A stretch of DNA of 64,000 bases, taken from assembly GCA_030041495.1 (NCBI GenBank), contig JASHNT010000141.1, positions 124,001 through 188,000 on the forward strand, read 5' to 3'. Source of the stretch: Bryobacteraceae bacterium. Its GTDB lineage: Bacteria > Acidobacteriota > Terriglobia > Bryobacterales > Bryobacteraceae. Under the pieces are notes generated by a model. That model ran no database searches. It was not told where the DNA came from and saw nothing but the letters and a program-made list of their open reading frames with translations. Of the stretch, positions 49,776 to 58,740 are shown in pieces (the stretch's first letter is position 1; every line of letters starts with the position of its first letter). The position numbers and the translations under genes are program-made.

Positions 49776-50525
49776 GTGGAGCGAACCTACACCAGCGCAA
49801 TCCTGCTCGCCTTCGGGGGTGCTCTGGCGTGCGCCCAACAAGCTAGCTCTGATGGAGCCGCTTTGAATAATCGCGGCGTGGAGCTCCGCTCCTCCGGCAA
49901 ACCCGCTGAAGCGATCATCGAGTTCAACTCAGCCATCCGCATTGCCGAGTCCTGCGGTGACGATCGCCTGCTGGCAACGGCTCTGACGGGACTCGGCTCA
50001 AGTCTCGCCGACCAAGGCGAATTCGTCCGCGCGGAGCCGGTTCTGCGCCGCAGTCTCGCGCTGTTCGAAAAAACCACCGGGCCGGATTCTCTGGAAACCG
50101 GCGAAGCTGCCAACAACCTCGCCATGGTCTACCGCAAGGATGGCGACCTGGCGCAAGCCGAGGCGCAACTCGATCGCGCCCTGCCGCTCATGCAAATGTA
50201 TCTGAACCCGCACAGCCTCGAGCTCGAAATCGCCTTCAACAACATGTTCATCGTGCTGGCCGAGCAGAAGCGCTGGGACCAGGCCGAGCCGTACGTGCTG
50301 CACGCGCTCGAAATCGCCAAGGCGCTTCCGGAGACCGCCGATCGCGCGGATGTCGAGGAGGACCTCGCTCTGCTTCAGGCTCATCGCGGCCAGTTTCGCG
50401 ATGCCGCGCAAACCATGGAGCATGTCATCGGCATTGAAGAACGCACGCTCAGGCCCGACGATCCGCGCCTGGCCCGCTCACTCTTGAGCTACGCCGCGTA
50501 TCTGCGCAAGATCCGCCACAAATAG
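49776..50525 (+). CDS. secreted TPR-repeat protein
   Basis: The 249-residue protein has a short signal peptide (AILLAFGGALACAQ) and about five tetratricopeptide repeats. Visible ones include LNNRGVELRSSGKPAEAIIE, TALTGLGSSLADQGEFVRAE and EAANNLAMVYRKDGDLAQAE. TPR superhelices bind peptides or proteins. The start is GTG; the region 49702-49775 has no other signal. It follows the 1000-residue protein by 74 bp and could be expressed with it. Confidence 0.82.
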   Translation: MERTYTSAILLAFGGALACAQQASSDGAALNNRGVELRSSGKPAEAIIEFNSAIRIAESCGDDRLLATALTGLGSSLADQGEFVRAEPVLRRSLALFEKTTGPDSLETGEAANNLAMVYRKDGDLAQAEAQLDRALPLMQMYLNPHSLELEIAFNNMFIVLAEQKRWDQAEPYVLHALEIAKALPETADRADVEEDLALLQAHRGQFRDAAQTMEHVIGIEERTLRPDDPRLARSLLSYAAYLRKIRHK

Positions 50526-50530
50526 CGGTC

Positions 50531-50598
50531 AGCACTCAGTTCTCAGCCTTCAGCAAATGGCTAGCCGGAAGCTGAAAGCTGATTGCTGAACGCTGAAA
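50531..50598. repeat. 7-bp tandem repeats forming an imperfect hairpin
   Basis: Four tandem seven-base units, GCTGAAA, GCTGATT, GCTGAAC and GCTGAAA, fill 50571-50598. Upstream, 50531-50554 holds the reverse-complement pattern (TCAGCCTTCAGC and similar), so the whole stretch can fold as a long imperfect hairpin. Such CTGA-rich repeat hairpins are small and lack any gene. It sits between the TPR gene and the flavin oxidoreductase. Confidence 0.7.
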
Positions 50599-50660
50599 GC
50601 CAGGCGCGTTAACGCGCGCGCTTGACTCTCCCCGCCTCCCCGTGTTAGCTTTCGGCTGCA

Positions 50661-51851
50661 ATGAAATTTGGATGTTTCTACGAGCTTCAACTGCCCCGCC
50701 CGTGGGCCGAGGACAGCGAGCACAAACTGATCAAGAACGCTCTCGATGAAGCTGAGCTGGCCGACAAGCTGGGCTTCGATTACGTCTGGGCCACCGAGCA
50801 TCATTTTCTCGAGGAATACGCGCACTCCTCCGCCCCCGAGGTATTTCTCGCCGCGGTCAGCCAGCGCACCGAAAACGTGCGCATCGGGCACGGCATCGTG
50901 CAGATGCCTCCCTATATCAACCACCCCGCTCGCGTCGCCGAGCGGATCGCCACCCTCGATCTGGTCAGCGACGGCCGCGTCGAATACGGCATCGGCGCCG
51001 GCGCCTCGGAAACCGAACTCGGCGGCTACTACGTTCCGCAGGAAGAAAAGAAAGCGATGATGCTCGAAGGCGCGCGAGCCGTGGTCGAAATGCTCACGCA
51101 ATCGCCCTTCCCCGGCATGCAGGGCAAATACGTCAAGATGCCCTCGCGCAACGTGGTGCCGAAGCCGCTGCAGAAACCGCATCCGCCTATGTGGCTCGCT
51201 TGCTCCAACCGCACTTCGATCCTGCAGGCCGCGCGGCTCGGCCTGGGCGCACTGACGTTTTCTTTCATCGGCCCGGAGCAGGCCCGCCAATGGGTCAACG
51301 ACTATTACGAAACGTTCGAAAAGGAATGTGAGCCGCTGGGCTACTCCGTCAATCCTAATTTCGCCATCGCCTGCCCGTTCTTGTGCGATCGCGATGAGGC
51401 CAAGATGGAGCGGATCGGCGCGGAGGCCTACGGCTTCTTCATCTACGGGCTGGGCCATTACAGCTTCTTCGGAGCGCACGAACCGGGCCGTTACGACATT
51501 TGGGACGAGTTCAAGAACCACCCCAAGGAGTTTGCGTCGCCGGAAGGCCGCACGCAGGACTGCGTCGGCACTCCGGAACGGCTGCGCGCGCAGTTGCGCG
51601 AATTCGAGCAAGTGGGCATCGATCAGGTCATCTGCCTTTCGCAAGCCGCCAACATCTCGCACCAGATGCTGTGCTCCTCCTATGAACTCTTCGCCAAGGA
51701 AGTGCTTCCGGAGTTCAAAGAGCGCGATCAGAAAGCGGAACACCGACGCGCCGAGCGCCGGGCACGGCTTTCGGAAATCGCCGTGCCGCGGCGGGCGACA
51801 ACAGAACTGCCGAGAGAGCGCACGATCATCCGCGCCGCCGGACATCACTAA
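50661..51851 (+). CDS. LLM-class flavin-dependent oxidoreductase (luciferase-like monooxygenase)
   Basis: This 396-residue TIM-barrel protein has the bacterial-luciferase fold: MKFGCFYELQLPRPWAEDSE, VWATEHHFLEEYAHSSAPEV, VRIGHGIVQMPPYINHPARV, RVEYGIGAGASETELGGYYV, PHPPMWLACSNRTSILQAAR, and IDQVICLSQAANISHQM. These enzymes use FMNH2 or F420 to oxidise aldehydes or related substrates. The gene leads an operon with an alpha/beta hydrolase (two bases later) and a DUF2252 protein. Confidence 0.9.
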   Translation: MKFGCFYELQLPRPWAEDSEHKLIKNALDEAELADKLGFDYVWATEHHFLEEYAHSSAPEVFLAAVSQRTENVRIGHGIVQMPPYINHPARVAERIATLDLVSDGRVEYGIGAGASETELGGYYVPQEEKKAMMLEGARAVVEMLTQSPFPGMQGKYVKMPSRNVVPKPLQKPHPPMWLACSNRTSILQAARLGLGALTFSFIGPEQARQWVNDYYETFEKECEPLGYSVNPNFAIACPFLCDRDEAKMERIGAEAYGFFIYGLGHYSFFGAHEPGRYDIWDEFKNHPKEFASPEGRTQDCVGTPERLRAQLREFEQVGIDQVICLSQAANISHQMLCSSYELFAKEVLPEFKERDQKAEHRRAERRARLSEIAVPRRATTELPRERTIIRAAGHH

Positions 51852-51852
51852 A

Positions 51853-52614
51853 ATGCCCTTTCAACAAGAAACCATCAACGTAAACGGCGTTCGCGTCGCC
51901 CTGTTGACCGCCGGCAAAGGCGAGCCGCTGGTCTTCTTTCATGGAGCCGGTGTGTGGCACGGCTTCGACTTCGCCTTGCCGTGGGCTGAGCGCTTCCGCG
52001 TCATCATCCCCTATCATCCCGGCTGGGGCGATTCCGCGGACGCCCCCGAGATGACCTCCATCGACGATTACGTCCTCCATTACCTGGAAATGTTCGATCA
52101 GCTCGGCCTGGAGAAGGCCAACCTCGGCGGCATCTCCATGGGCGGGCGCATGGCGGCCACTTTCGCCATCCACCACCGCAGGCGCGTCCGCAAACTGGCC
52201 CTGATCGCCCCCGCCGGCCTCGACATCCCCGAATATCCGCTTCCGGATTTTTCGAAAATCCCGCCGCAGGAAATTCCCAACTATCTGGTCCACGATTTGA
52301 ACTCGATCGCCCGCCACTTGCCCAAAGGTCCCGATCCGGCCTTCGCCGCGGCGCGCGACCGCGAAGGCGCCGGTATGGCGAAGCTGGTCCAGTCCGGCTT
52401 GGTCGGCCCCTGGCTTCCGCGGTGGCTGCATCGCGTGAACATGCCTACTCTGCTTGTCTGGGGCGAAAACGATCGTATCATTCCGATCCAGCACGCCGGG
52501 CACTGGTCGAAGCTGATCCCCCACGCAAAGTTGCTTCGCATTCCCGATGCCGGCCACCTGCCGCTGGACGACAGGCCCGAGTATTCACGCGCCGTCGCCG
52601 ATTTCTTCGAATGA
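51853..52614 (+). CDS. alpha/beta hydrolase
   Basis: The 253-residue hydrolase has the fold start FFHGAGVWHGFDFALP, the nucleophile elbow GGISMGG (Ser nucleophile), an acid in LVWGENDRIIP and the catalytic His in DAGHLPLDD. It hydrolyses an ester or similar substrate. ATG 51853 is used; the much longer in-frame extension lies over the oxidoreductase gene in another frame. The stop overlaps the DUF2252 start as ATGA. Confidence 0.9.
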   Translation: MPFQQETINVNGVRVALLTAGKGEPLVFFHGAGVWHGFDFALPWAERFRVIIPYHPGWGDSADAPEMTSIDDYVLHYLEMFDQLGLEKANLGGISMGGRMAATFAIHHRRRVRKLALIAPAGLDIPEYPLPDFSKIPPQEIPNYLVHDLNSIARHLPKGPDPAFAAARDREGAGMAKLVQSGLVGPWLPRWLHRVNMPTLLVWGENDRIIPIQHAGHWSKLIPHAKLLRIPDAGHLPLDDRPEYSRAVADFFE

Positions 52615-53690
52615 AAATCCACCGCGCCACGGAAAAATACGAGGCGTGGCTCGGCGAGCGCATTCCTCTCATCCACGCGGACCTGAGGCGCAAGCACGCG
52701 CTGATGAAAGAGGGCGCGTTCCCGTTCCTGCGCGCGACCTTTTACCGTTGGGCGCAAACCTGGCCCGAGGTTTCGCCCGAGACGTTTAAGGCTCCTCCTG
52801 CGCTGGCGGTGGGCGACCTGCACATCGAAAACTTCGGCACCTGGCGCGACGTCGAAGGCCGCCTCATCTGGGGCATCAATGATTTCGATGAGATGTGCTG
52901 GATGCCCTACACCTGCGACCTGGTTCGCCTGGCAACCAGCGCTTTGCTCGAAATCAGCTTGGATCATCTGCACAACATCGATCCCAAGCACGCCTGCCAG
53001 ATGATTGTTCAGGGATACAAGGACGGCCTGCGCGCGGGCGGCAGAGCCTTCATTCTCGCGGAGCATCATCCGATCCTGCGCGAAATGGCGGTTGAGCGCC
53101 TTAAAGACCCCGAAGGTTTCTGGCAAAAACTCAACGCGCTTCCCTCGGTCAGGCAAGAGCCGCCTCCGAGCGCATCCAAGGCTCTGCGCCGCATGATGCC
53201 GGAGCGCGGTCTGAAATATCGCGTGGTGCACCGCATCGCCGGCCTGGGGAGTCTGGGCCGCCGCCGCTACGTGGCTCTAGCGCAATGGCGCAGCGGTTCG
53301 ATCGCGCGCGAAGCCAAGGAACTGGCCGAATCCGCGTGGCTGTTCGCGCGGCCGCATGGCCGCAATCCGGGAATCCTCTACCAGGAGGCTCTCGAAAAGT
53401 CCGTGCGCTGCCGGGATCCGTTTGTGGAACTGCGCGGGCGCTGGATTGTGCGGCGTCTGGCTCCCGATTGCAGCCGTATTGAGCTCGCCTCGCTGCCGGC
53501 CAAACACGACGCCGCTCGCCTGCTGCACGCCATGGGCTGGGAGACCGGTAACGTGCACCTGGGCAGCCGCGAGGCTGGCATCTTCACCAAGGACTTGGCC
53601 GCCCGCCCGGCCAACTGGTTGTATAAAGCCGCGACGGCGATGGTGCAATCCATCCACGCGGACTGGGAAGAATGGAAGAAGGGCGCGTAG
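52611..53690 (+). CDS. DUF2252 family protein
   Basis: The 359-residue protein matches the DUF2252 kinase-like fold. Motifs include KHALMKEGAFPFLRATFYRW near the N-terminus and VGDLHIENFGTWRD, which resembles the catalytic HxN of aminoglycoside-phosphotransferase-like kinases, then NDFDEMCWMPYTCDLVRLAT with its metal-binding Asp. The substrate is unknown. Start 52611 is fixed by the ATGA overlap with the hydrolase stop; a 63-codon in-frame extension is rejected. It ends 24 bases before the convergent Hsp70 gene. Confidence 0.88.
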   Translation: MKIHRATEKYEAWLGERIPLIHADLRRKHALMKEGAFPFLRATFYRWAQTWPEVSPETFKAPPALAVGDLHIENFGTWRDVEGRLIWGINDFDEMCWMPYTCDLVRLATSALLEISLDHLHNIDPKHACQMIVQGYKDGLRAGGRAFILAEHHPILREMAVERLKDPEGFWQKLNALPSVRQEPPPSASKALRRMMPERGLKYRVVHRIAGLGSLGRRRYVALAQWRSGSIAREAKELAESAWLFARPHGRNPGILYQEALEKSVRCRDPFVELRGRWIVRRLAPDCSRIELASLPAKHDAARLLHAMGWETGNVHLGSREAGIFTKDLAARPANWLYKAATAMVQSIHADWEEWKKGA

Positions 53691-53714
53691 GCCAGTTTCC
53701 AGCGAGATTGAGGA

Positions 53715-55400
53715 TCATCGTTTGGAACGAACGTTGAATTCGAGTTTCCACCGGCGGCCGTCGGCGGAAACGAACCACATCTCCAGGACTCCCGTTTCCG
53801 TGATCAAAACTTCCAGAGTCACCGCGACGTTCTCACCACGATTTCCGGGAAGAACCGCCTCCACTGGAGCTAACTCTTCCATCCCCGGTTCGATTGTGTC
53901 GAGTAGAAACCCGGCCGGATCTCGTCTCTCGGGCGATTGGAAGAAACGGAATTGCGCGCGCCCTCCCAGGCTCAACGCAAAGCTGCGGTCACGAATCTGA
54001 TAGTCCGTACCTTCCTCGATCCCGTACGGCACGACGGTAAGAGCTTTGAGAGGCGGCTTACGGCCCGGAACCGCGGGCATCGAAGCTTCGATGCCGATGT
54101 AATAGGTGCGTGAAATCCCGGCGCGGACGCGTACGCCCTGGCCTTGGCGCGCTAAACCATAATAAGCGGCTCCGCTGGCTACGGCATGCATCAAATCGCT
54201 GCTCATCAGCGCCTGGACTGGGCACGGCAGCCACCCGTTGAGAACCTGTAAGATACGCTCGCGGATCAGAGCCGCGCGGAGCACGCCGCCGTTGAACAAC
54301 ACATGGGTTGGCTTCGCATCCCGGCTGTTCAGGAAGTGGGCCAAGTGGCGCGTAATGGCGGCATCGGCCGCGAACGGCAGTCCGATCTCTGTGAGCGTGG
54401 CCGTTCGCTCTTCAGGGACGTCGGTGATGGACGCTTCCGGAAGAAAACCGTCGACCAGGATCTGTTCGAGATCCGAGCGTTTGAGTTTCGCCTTTAAGGT
54501 CCCTCCCACCACCCCGGCTCCTCGACCCAGAATCGTCACGGACTCTTCATTCTTCGGCGATCCCGCATCGAGAAGCTTCTCTTTTGCGAGCCGGCAGTTC
54601 TGCCACAACGCGTGAAACTGGATCGCGTCAAGTTTTCTGGGAAGTTGTTCGGCTACGAGATGCGCCAGCGCGCCATCGATGTTATCGCCGCCGAGAAGAA
54701 GGTGGTCGCCGACGGCGACGCGCTCGAGATCGACTTCACCGTTACGCTCCTTGACCTGGATCAAGGTGAAATCCGTGGTCCCACCACCGATGTCGATAAC
54801 CAGGATTACATCACCGACGCCCACCAATTCGCGCCAATTCGGATTGCGCTCAATCCAAGCGTAGAAGGCGGCCTGAGGCTCCTCCAGGAGGATCACGTTC
54901 CGATACCCAGCCTCTGCCGCCGCCCGGCGCGTTAGATCAAGGGCGACGGCGTCGAACGAAGCCGGCACGGTGACCAACACCTGAAATTCGTCGAACGGTT
55001 CCGCGGGATTCTTCTGATTCCAAGCATCGCGGAGATGCCGCAAATAGCGAGCCGAGGCTTCTACAGGCGAGATGCGCGGAAAACCCTCGGGGGCATTGAG
55101 GGGAAGAATCGCAGCGGTCCGATCCGCCCCCGCATGAGACAGCCACGACTTGGCAGAGGCGACCAGGCGCGCCGCATTCTCGAGCCCCTTCCGCTGCGCC
55201 AATACTCCCGCAATCGAGGCGCCGCCGTCTTCCAGATACAGGAACGAAGGCAAGAGGGGCTCCTCGCGAATCTCGCCGGGGTGCACATATTGGGGGATCG
55301 CGAACTGCTCAACGTTCTCTCCGTTGGTGTAAGCGAGGGCGCAGTTGGTCGTCCCCAAATCGATTCCGATTACTCGGCGAACTTCAGCGGGCTGTGTCAT
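53715..55400 (-). CDS. Hsp70-family (DnaK-like) protein
   Basis: The 561-residue protein has an Hsp70 ATPase domain: IGIDLGTTNCALAYTN (phosphate 1), LVTVPASFDAVALDLTRRAA, VILLEEPQAAFYAWIERN, VILVIDIGGGTTDFTLIQVK (phosphate 2) and THVLFNGGVLRAALIRERIL (adenosine loop). The C-terminal substrate-binding part is short and not clearly of DnaK type. J-domain and GrpE partners are absent nearby. It is one of the divergent environmental Hsp70 proteins, not the housekeeping DnaK. A strong promoter lies upstream, with transcription starting about 22 bases before the ATG. Confidence 0.92.
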   Translation of the reverse strand: MTQPAEVRRVIGIDLGTTNCALAYTNGENVEQFAIPQYVHPGEIREEPLLPSFLYLEDGGASIAGVLAQRKGLENAARLVASAKSWLSHAGADRTAAILPLNAPEGFPRISPVEASARYLRHLRDAWNQKNPAEPFDEFQVLVTVPASFDAVALDLTRRAAAEAGYRNVILLEEPQAAFYAWIERNPNWRELVGVGDVILVIDIGGGTTDFTLIQVKERNGEVDLERVAVGDHLLLGGDNIDGALAHLVAEQLPRKLDAIQFHALWQNCRLAKEKLLDAGSPKNEESVTILGRGAGVVGGTLKAKLKRSDLEQILVDGFLPEASITDVPEERTATLTEIGLPFAADAAITRHLAHFLNSRDAKPTHVLFNGGVLRAALIRERILQVLNGWLPCPVQALMSSDLMHAVASGAAYYGLARQGQGVRVRAGISRTYYIGIEASMPAVPGRKPPLKALTVVPYGIEEGTDYQIRDRSFALSLGGRAQFRFFQSPERRDPAGFLLDTIEPGMEELAPVEAVLPGNRGENVAVTLEVLITETGVLEMWFVSADGRRWKLEFNVRSKR

Positions 55401-55706
55401 GGATGCGTGAGTACTGCCAACTTCCCAATATTATCGTCGCGCGGTAACAGGCTCTCAAAACGGCCCAAGCGGCTCCATGAAGCTCACAGGAATAGCGGGG
55501 GTTGCGCCGGACCGGGGGCCGCAGTCCTCCACTGGTTCAGGGAGGGGAAATAGAACATCGAGCGCGGAGCCGCTTGTTTCATTGACGGACGAAAGGGTCC
55601 ACCCGGGTTTCTCCGAGCGAATGGGCTATCGGCTCACGTGCCGGCAGGTGGGAAGACGACTGAGGCTCGGTACTGCGGTAAGAGGCGCCCGCTGCATGAT
55701 TTCCGC
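55401..55706. other. 306-bp intergenic region upstream of the Hsp70-like gene
   Basis: This gap separates the Hsp70-like start (55400) and the TIGR03437 gene's stop (55707). It holds the sigma-70-type promoter at 55430-55458 near its left end. I see no supported gene in the rest; the frames open here are antisense shadows, and no strong hairpin was found. Confidence 0.6.
55430..55458 (-). promoter_or_regulatory. sigma-70-type promoter of the Hsp70-like gene
   Basis: On the minus strand, TTGAGA (55458-55453) and GATAAT (55435-55430) are separated by 17 bp, each matching the consensus in five of six bases. Transcription should start near 55423. Confidence 0.5.
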
Positions 55707-57377
55707 TTACTGTACGACAACGGATTTGATGGCAGCGTAGCCAGGCAAAAGATAGCCGCTCTGGAGGCCAGGGGCGGAAAAGGAGCCTGGGGCGAGCAGG
55801 GGTGAAGATGACACCATCACCCACGCTGGGATGCGCGACGCGCTGGCCGGCGTAGCCGGGAGAGACTGCAGGATCTCGCCAGGTAGCGAAAAAGTTCCCG
55901 CCGTGACTGGCGCAAGACAAAGCGCTAGAGCCGAGGAGTTGGCGGCGTCGTTATTTGCCTGCACCTCAATCACCACCACGTCCGTTGCGGGATTTCCTCC
56001 CGTCCACGTTACGGTCAACCCGTTCGCGCGCACCAGGGTCTCCAGTCCCGTCTCATTCGTCCACTGTAACGGCGCTGGAGTTGTTCCGGCCACCTGCGCC
56101 TGCTGAACTTCAGTGCCTCCCGGAATGCTGAGCGTGAACGCGCCCGGGAAGTTGAAGAAGAGCCCCGGAACGCCGGTCATGGAAGGCTGCTCGCCGAGAA
56201 ACGCTCCGTAAAGCTGCGGAGTTCCGGTACCCTGGGGCACCGCCGCCATCGCGCTCCCGGAGGACAGCGCCAGCGCGCCGCCTCCATCCAATTCGCTGCT
56301 CTGCGGAGCATAGAAAAAGGAGCTTGCCAGTCCGTCCACGGCTTGCCCCGAATACGTCGCGCAAGTACCCACGGGAGGCAGCGAGTACTCAGGGCTGAAA
56401 TACGTGGCCCCACCTGCGTCCTGGCGCAGGTCGGCGTAGAACAGATCCTGAGTTTCTTCGCCAGGCGCGTTCGGCCCCGTATCCGCCAGGAAATCGAGCC
56501 GCTGGGCCGAGACGAATCCGTTGTTGCCTCCAGCGCGCAAGGCGGCTCCTCCGGAATCGAACGTGTCCGTGCAGGCAGCTCCGGCTGTCCCGATCGCGAT
56601 CGTCACCGAGTTGCTCACAACCGCTCCGTTAGCGCTCACCTGCACAGGAACATAACAGCCGGTGGGTGCATTGGCCGGAACATCGAAGATAATCTGGTCC
56701 AGGCCGGCACAGCAGGGCGAGCGCCCCCAGTAGCGCAGCGTCGTCACCACCTGGTTTCCGACGAATACTTGCACCTGCACCGGTAGATTGCCGGCCGTTG
56801 GCGCCACGTTGTCCGCATACGGAACGGGGCCGAGCCCGGTTCCCCACAGCGTCACGGTTTGGCCCGGCTGCGCTGTCACCTGTGTGGTGTTGACGGGCTG
56901 GTTTGTGGCCGAAACAAAGTTCTGCACAATCCCCGGGCCGAACCCGGTCGAAAGAATCGAGAACAGACCGGGGCTTGTGACCACCAGATTCACGATCGCC
57001 GGGTTGCTGGTTTGGCCGTTGTAGGTGACGCGCACGATCGCCTGTCCCGCGGACGCCGTGGACGGCATAATGGCGCTGACCTGCGAAGCGGCAACGAAGA
57101 TCGGGATCGCGGCCAGCGTGTTGCTGCCCTGAACCACGCTCACCGAAACTCCGCCAAGCTGGATGGGCAGAGGAAAGGAACTGCTTTGCGTCCCCTGCGC
57201 CGGTCCCAGATTGCTGCCAAAGATGGTAAATATCGATCCGAGCGCAATCGAGCCACCGGGCAGCCCTGGAGCTTCGAAGCTAGCGGCGTTTACTACGCCG
57301 CGGTAGTTGATGGACGGTTGCGCAGTTGCGGAAACGGCGAACAGGCACAGTGGACCGAAAATACGTGCGAGTCTCAT
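55707..57377 (-). CDS. secreted protein with TIGR03437-like domains
   Basis: The 556-residue protein has a signal peptide (FGPLCLFAVSATAQ). Two TIGR03437-like blocks are evident: VVNAASFEAPGLPGGSIALG, FTIFGSNLGP, PIFVAASQVSAIMPSTASAG and, after it, VTLWGTGLGPVPYADNVAP with DQIIFDVPANAPTGCYVPVQ. The remaining C-terminal half (about 290-556) is beta-rich and unknown. The ATG overlaps nothing upstream, but its own start follows the beta-propeller gene's stop as ATGA (57377/57374). Secreted, surface-located by signal peptide; function unknown. Confidence 0.88.
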   Translation of the reverse strand: MRLARIFGPLCLFAVSATAQPSINYRGVVNAASFEAPGLPGGSIALGSIFTIFGSNLGPAQGTQSSSFPLPIQLGGVSVSVVQGSNTLAAIPIFVAASQVSAIMPSTASAGQAIVRVTYNGQTSNPAIVNLVVTSPGLFSILSTGFGPGIVQNFVSATNQPVNTTQVTAQPGQTVTLWGTGLGPVPYADNVAPTAGNLPVQVQVFVGNQVVTTLRYWGRSPCCAGLDQIIFDVPANAPTGCYVPVQVSANGAVVSNSVTIAIGTAGAACTDTFDSGGAALRAGGNNGFVSAQRLDFLADTGPNAPGEETQDLFYADLRQDAGGATYFSPEYSLPPVGTCATYSGQAVDGLASSFFYAPQSSELDGGGALALSSGSAMAAVPQGTGTPQLYGAFLGEQPSMTGVPGLFFNFPGAFTLSIPGGTEVQQAQVAGTTPAPLQWTNETGLETLVRANGLTVTWTGGNPATDVVVIEVQANNDAANSSALALCLAPVTAGTFSLPGEILQSLPATPASASRIPAWVMVSSSPLLAPGSFSAPGLQSGYLLPGYAAIKSVVVQ

Positions 57378-58615
57378 TCGCTGGTTACCGTCATGGAGGA
57401 GATGTAAAACCCGTCAGGAGACGGCGGCGGAGTAGGCAAATCGGTTTCCGTCAGGCTCAGTGAGGCGGCGTCAATCATGAAGATCGCAGTTGAATTCTGG
57501 TCGTTGGTGACCACCGTCAAACCGTCCGGAGTGATCCCTATGTTCTTTAATTGCGCTCCTTGCTTAGTGACGGGAACGCTCCCGGTCTGGGCCAAGGTCG
57601 CGGTATTGTAAACGTTCACGCTAGTCTGCGCTGCCACAAAAAGGCGCGCCCCGGTTGGATCGAGAACCAGGTCGTTCAGCGCCGGCGTGCCGCCCTTGAT
57701 GTCCGCAATCTGCTGCTGCGTGGTGGTGTCAACCACATAAATGTCTCCCGGCGATGTTTGGCTCTCGATGAGAAAAAGCAGTTCCCCGTCAGGCGTGATC
57801 GCTGCTCGATTTGCCCCCGCCGGCGCCGTCCCCACTCGCAAGGTCTGAGTGAGCGGAATGGTCGTCATGGAGAAAGAGTTCTGCGTATCGATCACCATCA
57901 ATCCTCCTGAGGAGGCGCTGTTTGGAATGTAGATATACCGGTCGTCCGGGCTGAACACCGGCTTGCCGGGAATGGCTCCCTGGGGAAGGTCGACTGTCTG
58001 CATGAGAGTGGCGCTGCTGGCGTCGATCGCCAGGAGAAGCGGAGGATGGGCCGGAATCCCGTTCTCGCCCGCAGCGACGCCCTGAACTGTGGCATAGACG
58101 TAGGTCCCTTCGTTATTGATCGCCAGGCCCTGCGGGATGGGCCCCGGAATCAGGACGGTAGCCGTGATCTGGAGCGTGTTCGGATCGAGAGCATACACTG
58201 CGTCATCGGTGGCAGGGGCGCTGGTGGGCACGAGGTCCGAAAGCAGCCATAGAGCGCCAGGGGCAGGCGCGGCGGACTGTTGCGAGGCCCGCACCCCCTG
58301 GACGTCAGGTGCCGGCCCCGGAACACTATAGCCCGCCTTCTCAATCGCTGCATTCAAATCGTCGCAGTCGGCGTTGGGCACGAAGACTGGTTCCAGGGCG
58401 TAGGAGATCCTGTTCGTAATAATGGTTTTCTGAATGTAGATACCGGGTGTGCTTGGCGCTGCAAAGCAATCGAACGCAACCCCTGCGGGTCCGCCGAACC
58501 CCGAGAATTTCTTCCACCTGATGAGTTGGTAATAAGGCGGAATGTCGACCGCGGCTAGTGGCAAGGGCGCAAGCAATCCCAAGGCCAAGCCGAGGCTACC
58601 GATCAAGCGTCGCAC
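57374..58615 (-). CDS. secreted YncE/cytochrome-D1-like beta-propeller protein
   Basis: The 413-residue protein has a signal peptide (LGLALGLLAPLPLAAVD). It contains YVTN-like propeller blades: YALDPNTLQITATVLIPGPI, PQGLAINNEGTYVYATVQGV, PVFSPDDRYIYIPNSASSGG and ATLAQTGSVPVTKQGAQLKN. The blades resemble the YncE family. The start is GTG 58615, six bases after TAAGAT, in the leaderless pattern. It overlaps the TIGR03437 gene downstream by four bases, so the two are coupled and probably work together. Confidence 0.83.
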   Translation of the reverse strand: MRRLIGSLGLALGLLAPLPLAAVDIPPYYQLIRWKKFSGFGGPAGVAFDCFAAPSTPGIYIQKTIITNRISYALEPVFVPNADCDDLNAAIEKAGYSVPGPAPDVQGVRASQQSAAPAPGALWLLSDLVPTSAPATDDAVYALDPNTLQITATVLIPGPIPQGLAINNEGTYVYATVQGVAAGENGIPAHPPLLLAIDASSATLMQTVDLPQGAIPGKPVFSPDDRYIYIPNSASSGGLMVIDTQNSFSMTTIPLTQTLRVGTAPAGANRAAITPDGELLFLIESQTSPGDIYVVDTTTQQQIADIKGGTPALNDLVLDPTGARLFVAAQTSVNVYNTATLAQTGSVPVTKQGAQLKNIGITPDGLTVVTNDQNSTAIFMIDAASLSLTETDLPTPPPSPDGFYISSMTVTSE

Positions 58616-58621
58616 TGCAAC

Positions 58622-58627
58622 ATCTTA
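58622..58627 (-). promoter_or_regulatory. putative -10 box of the beta-propeller/TIGR03437 operon
   Basis: TAAGAT on the minus strand ends exactly six bases before the GTG at 58615, with no Shine-Dalgarno sequence. The overlapping TATAAG at 58630-58625 is an alternative. Confidence 0.4.
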
Positions 58628-58740
58628 TACCACCCGTCAGATTTTCTGCTCGTCTTTTTCGACCCGCCAGCTCAGGGAGGACGTAGGAAGCGGACAACGT
58701 AGGTGGGCATCGCCTACCGGCGTGAGGATAACTGTAGGCG

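Noticed and set aside
51328-52614. Hydrolase reading with a long N-terminal extension
   Set aside because: The extension overlaps the oxidoreductase in another frame; the real start is 51853.
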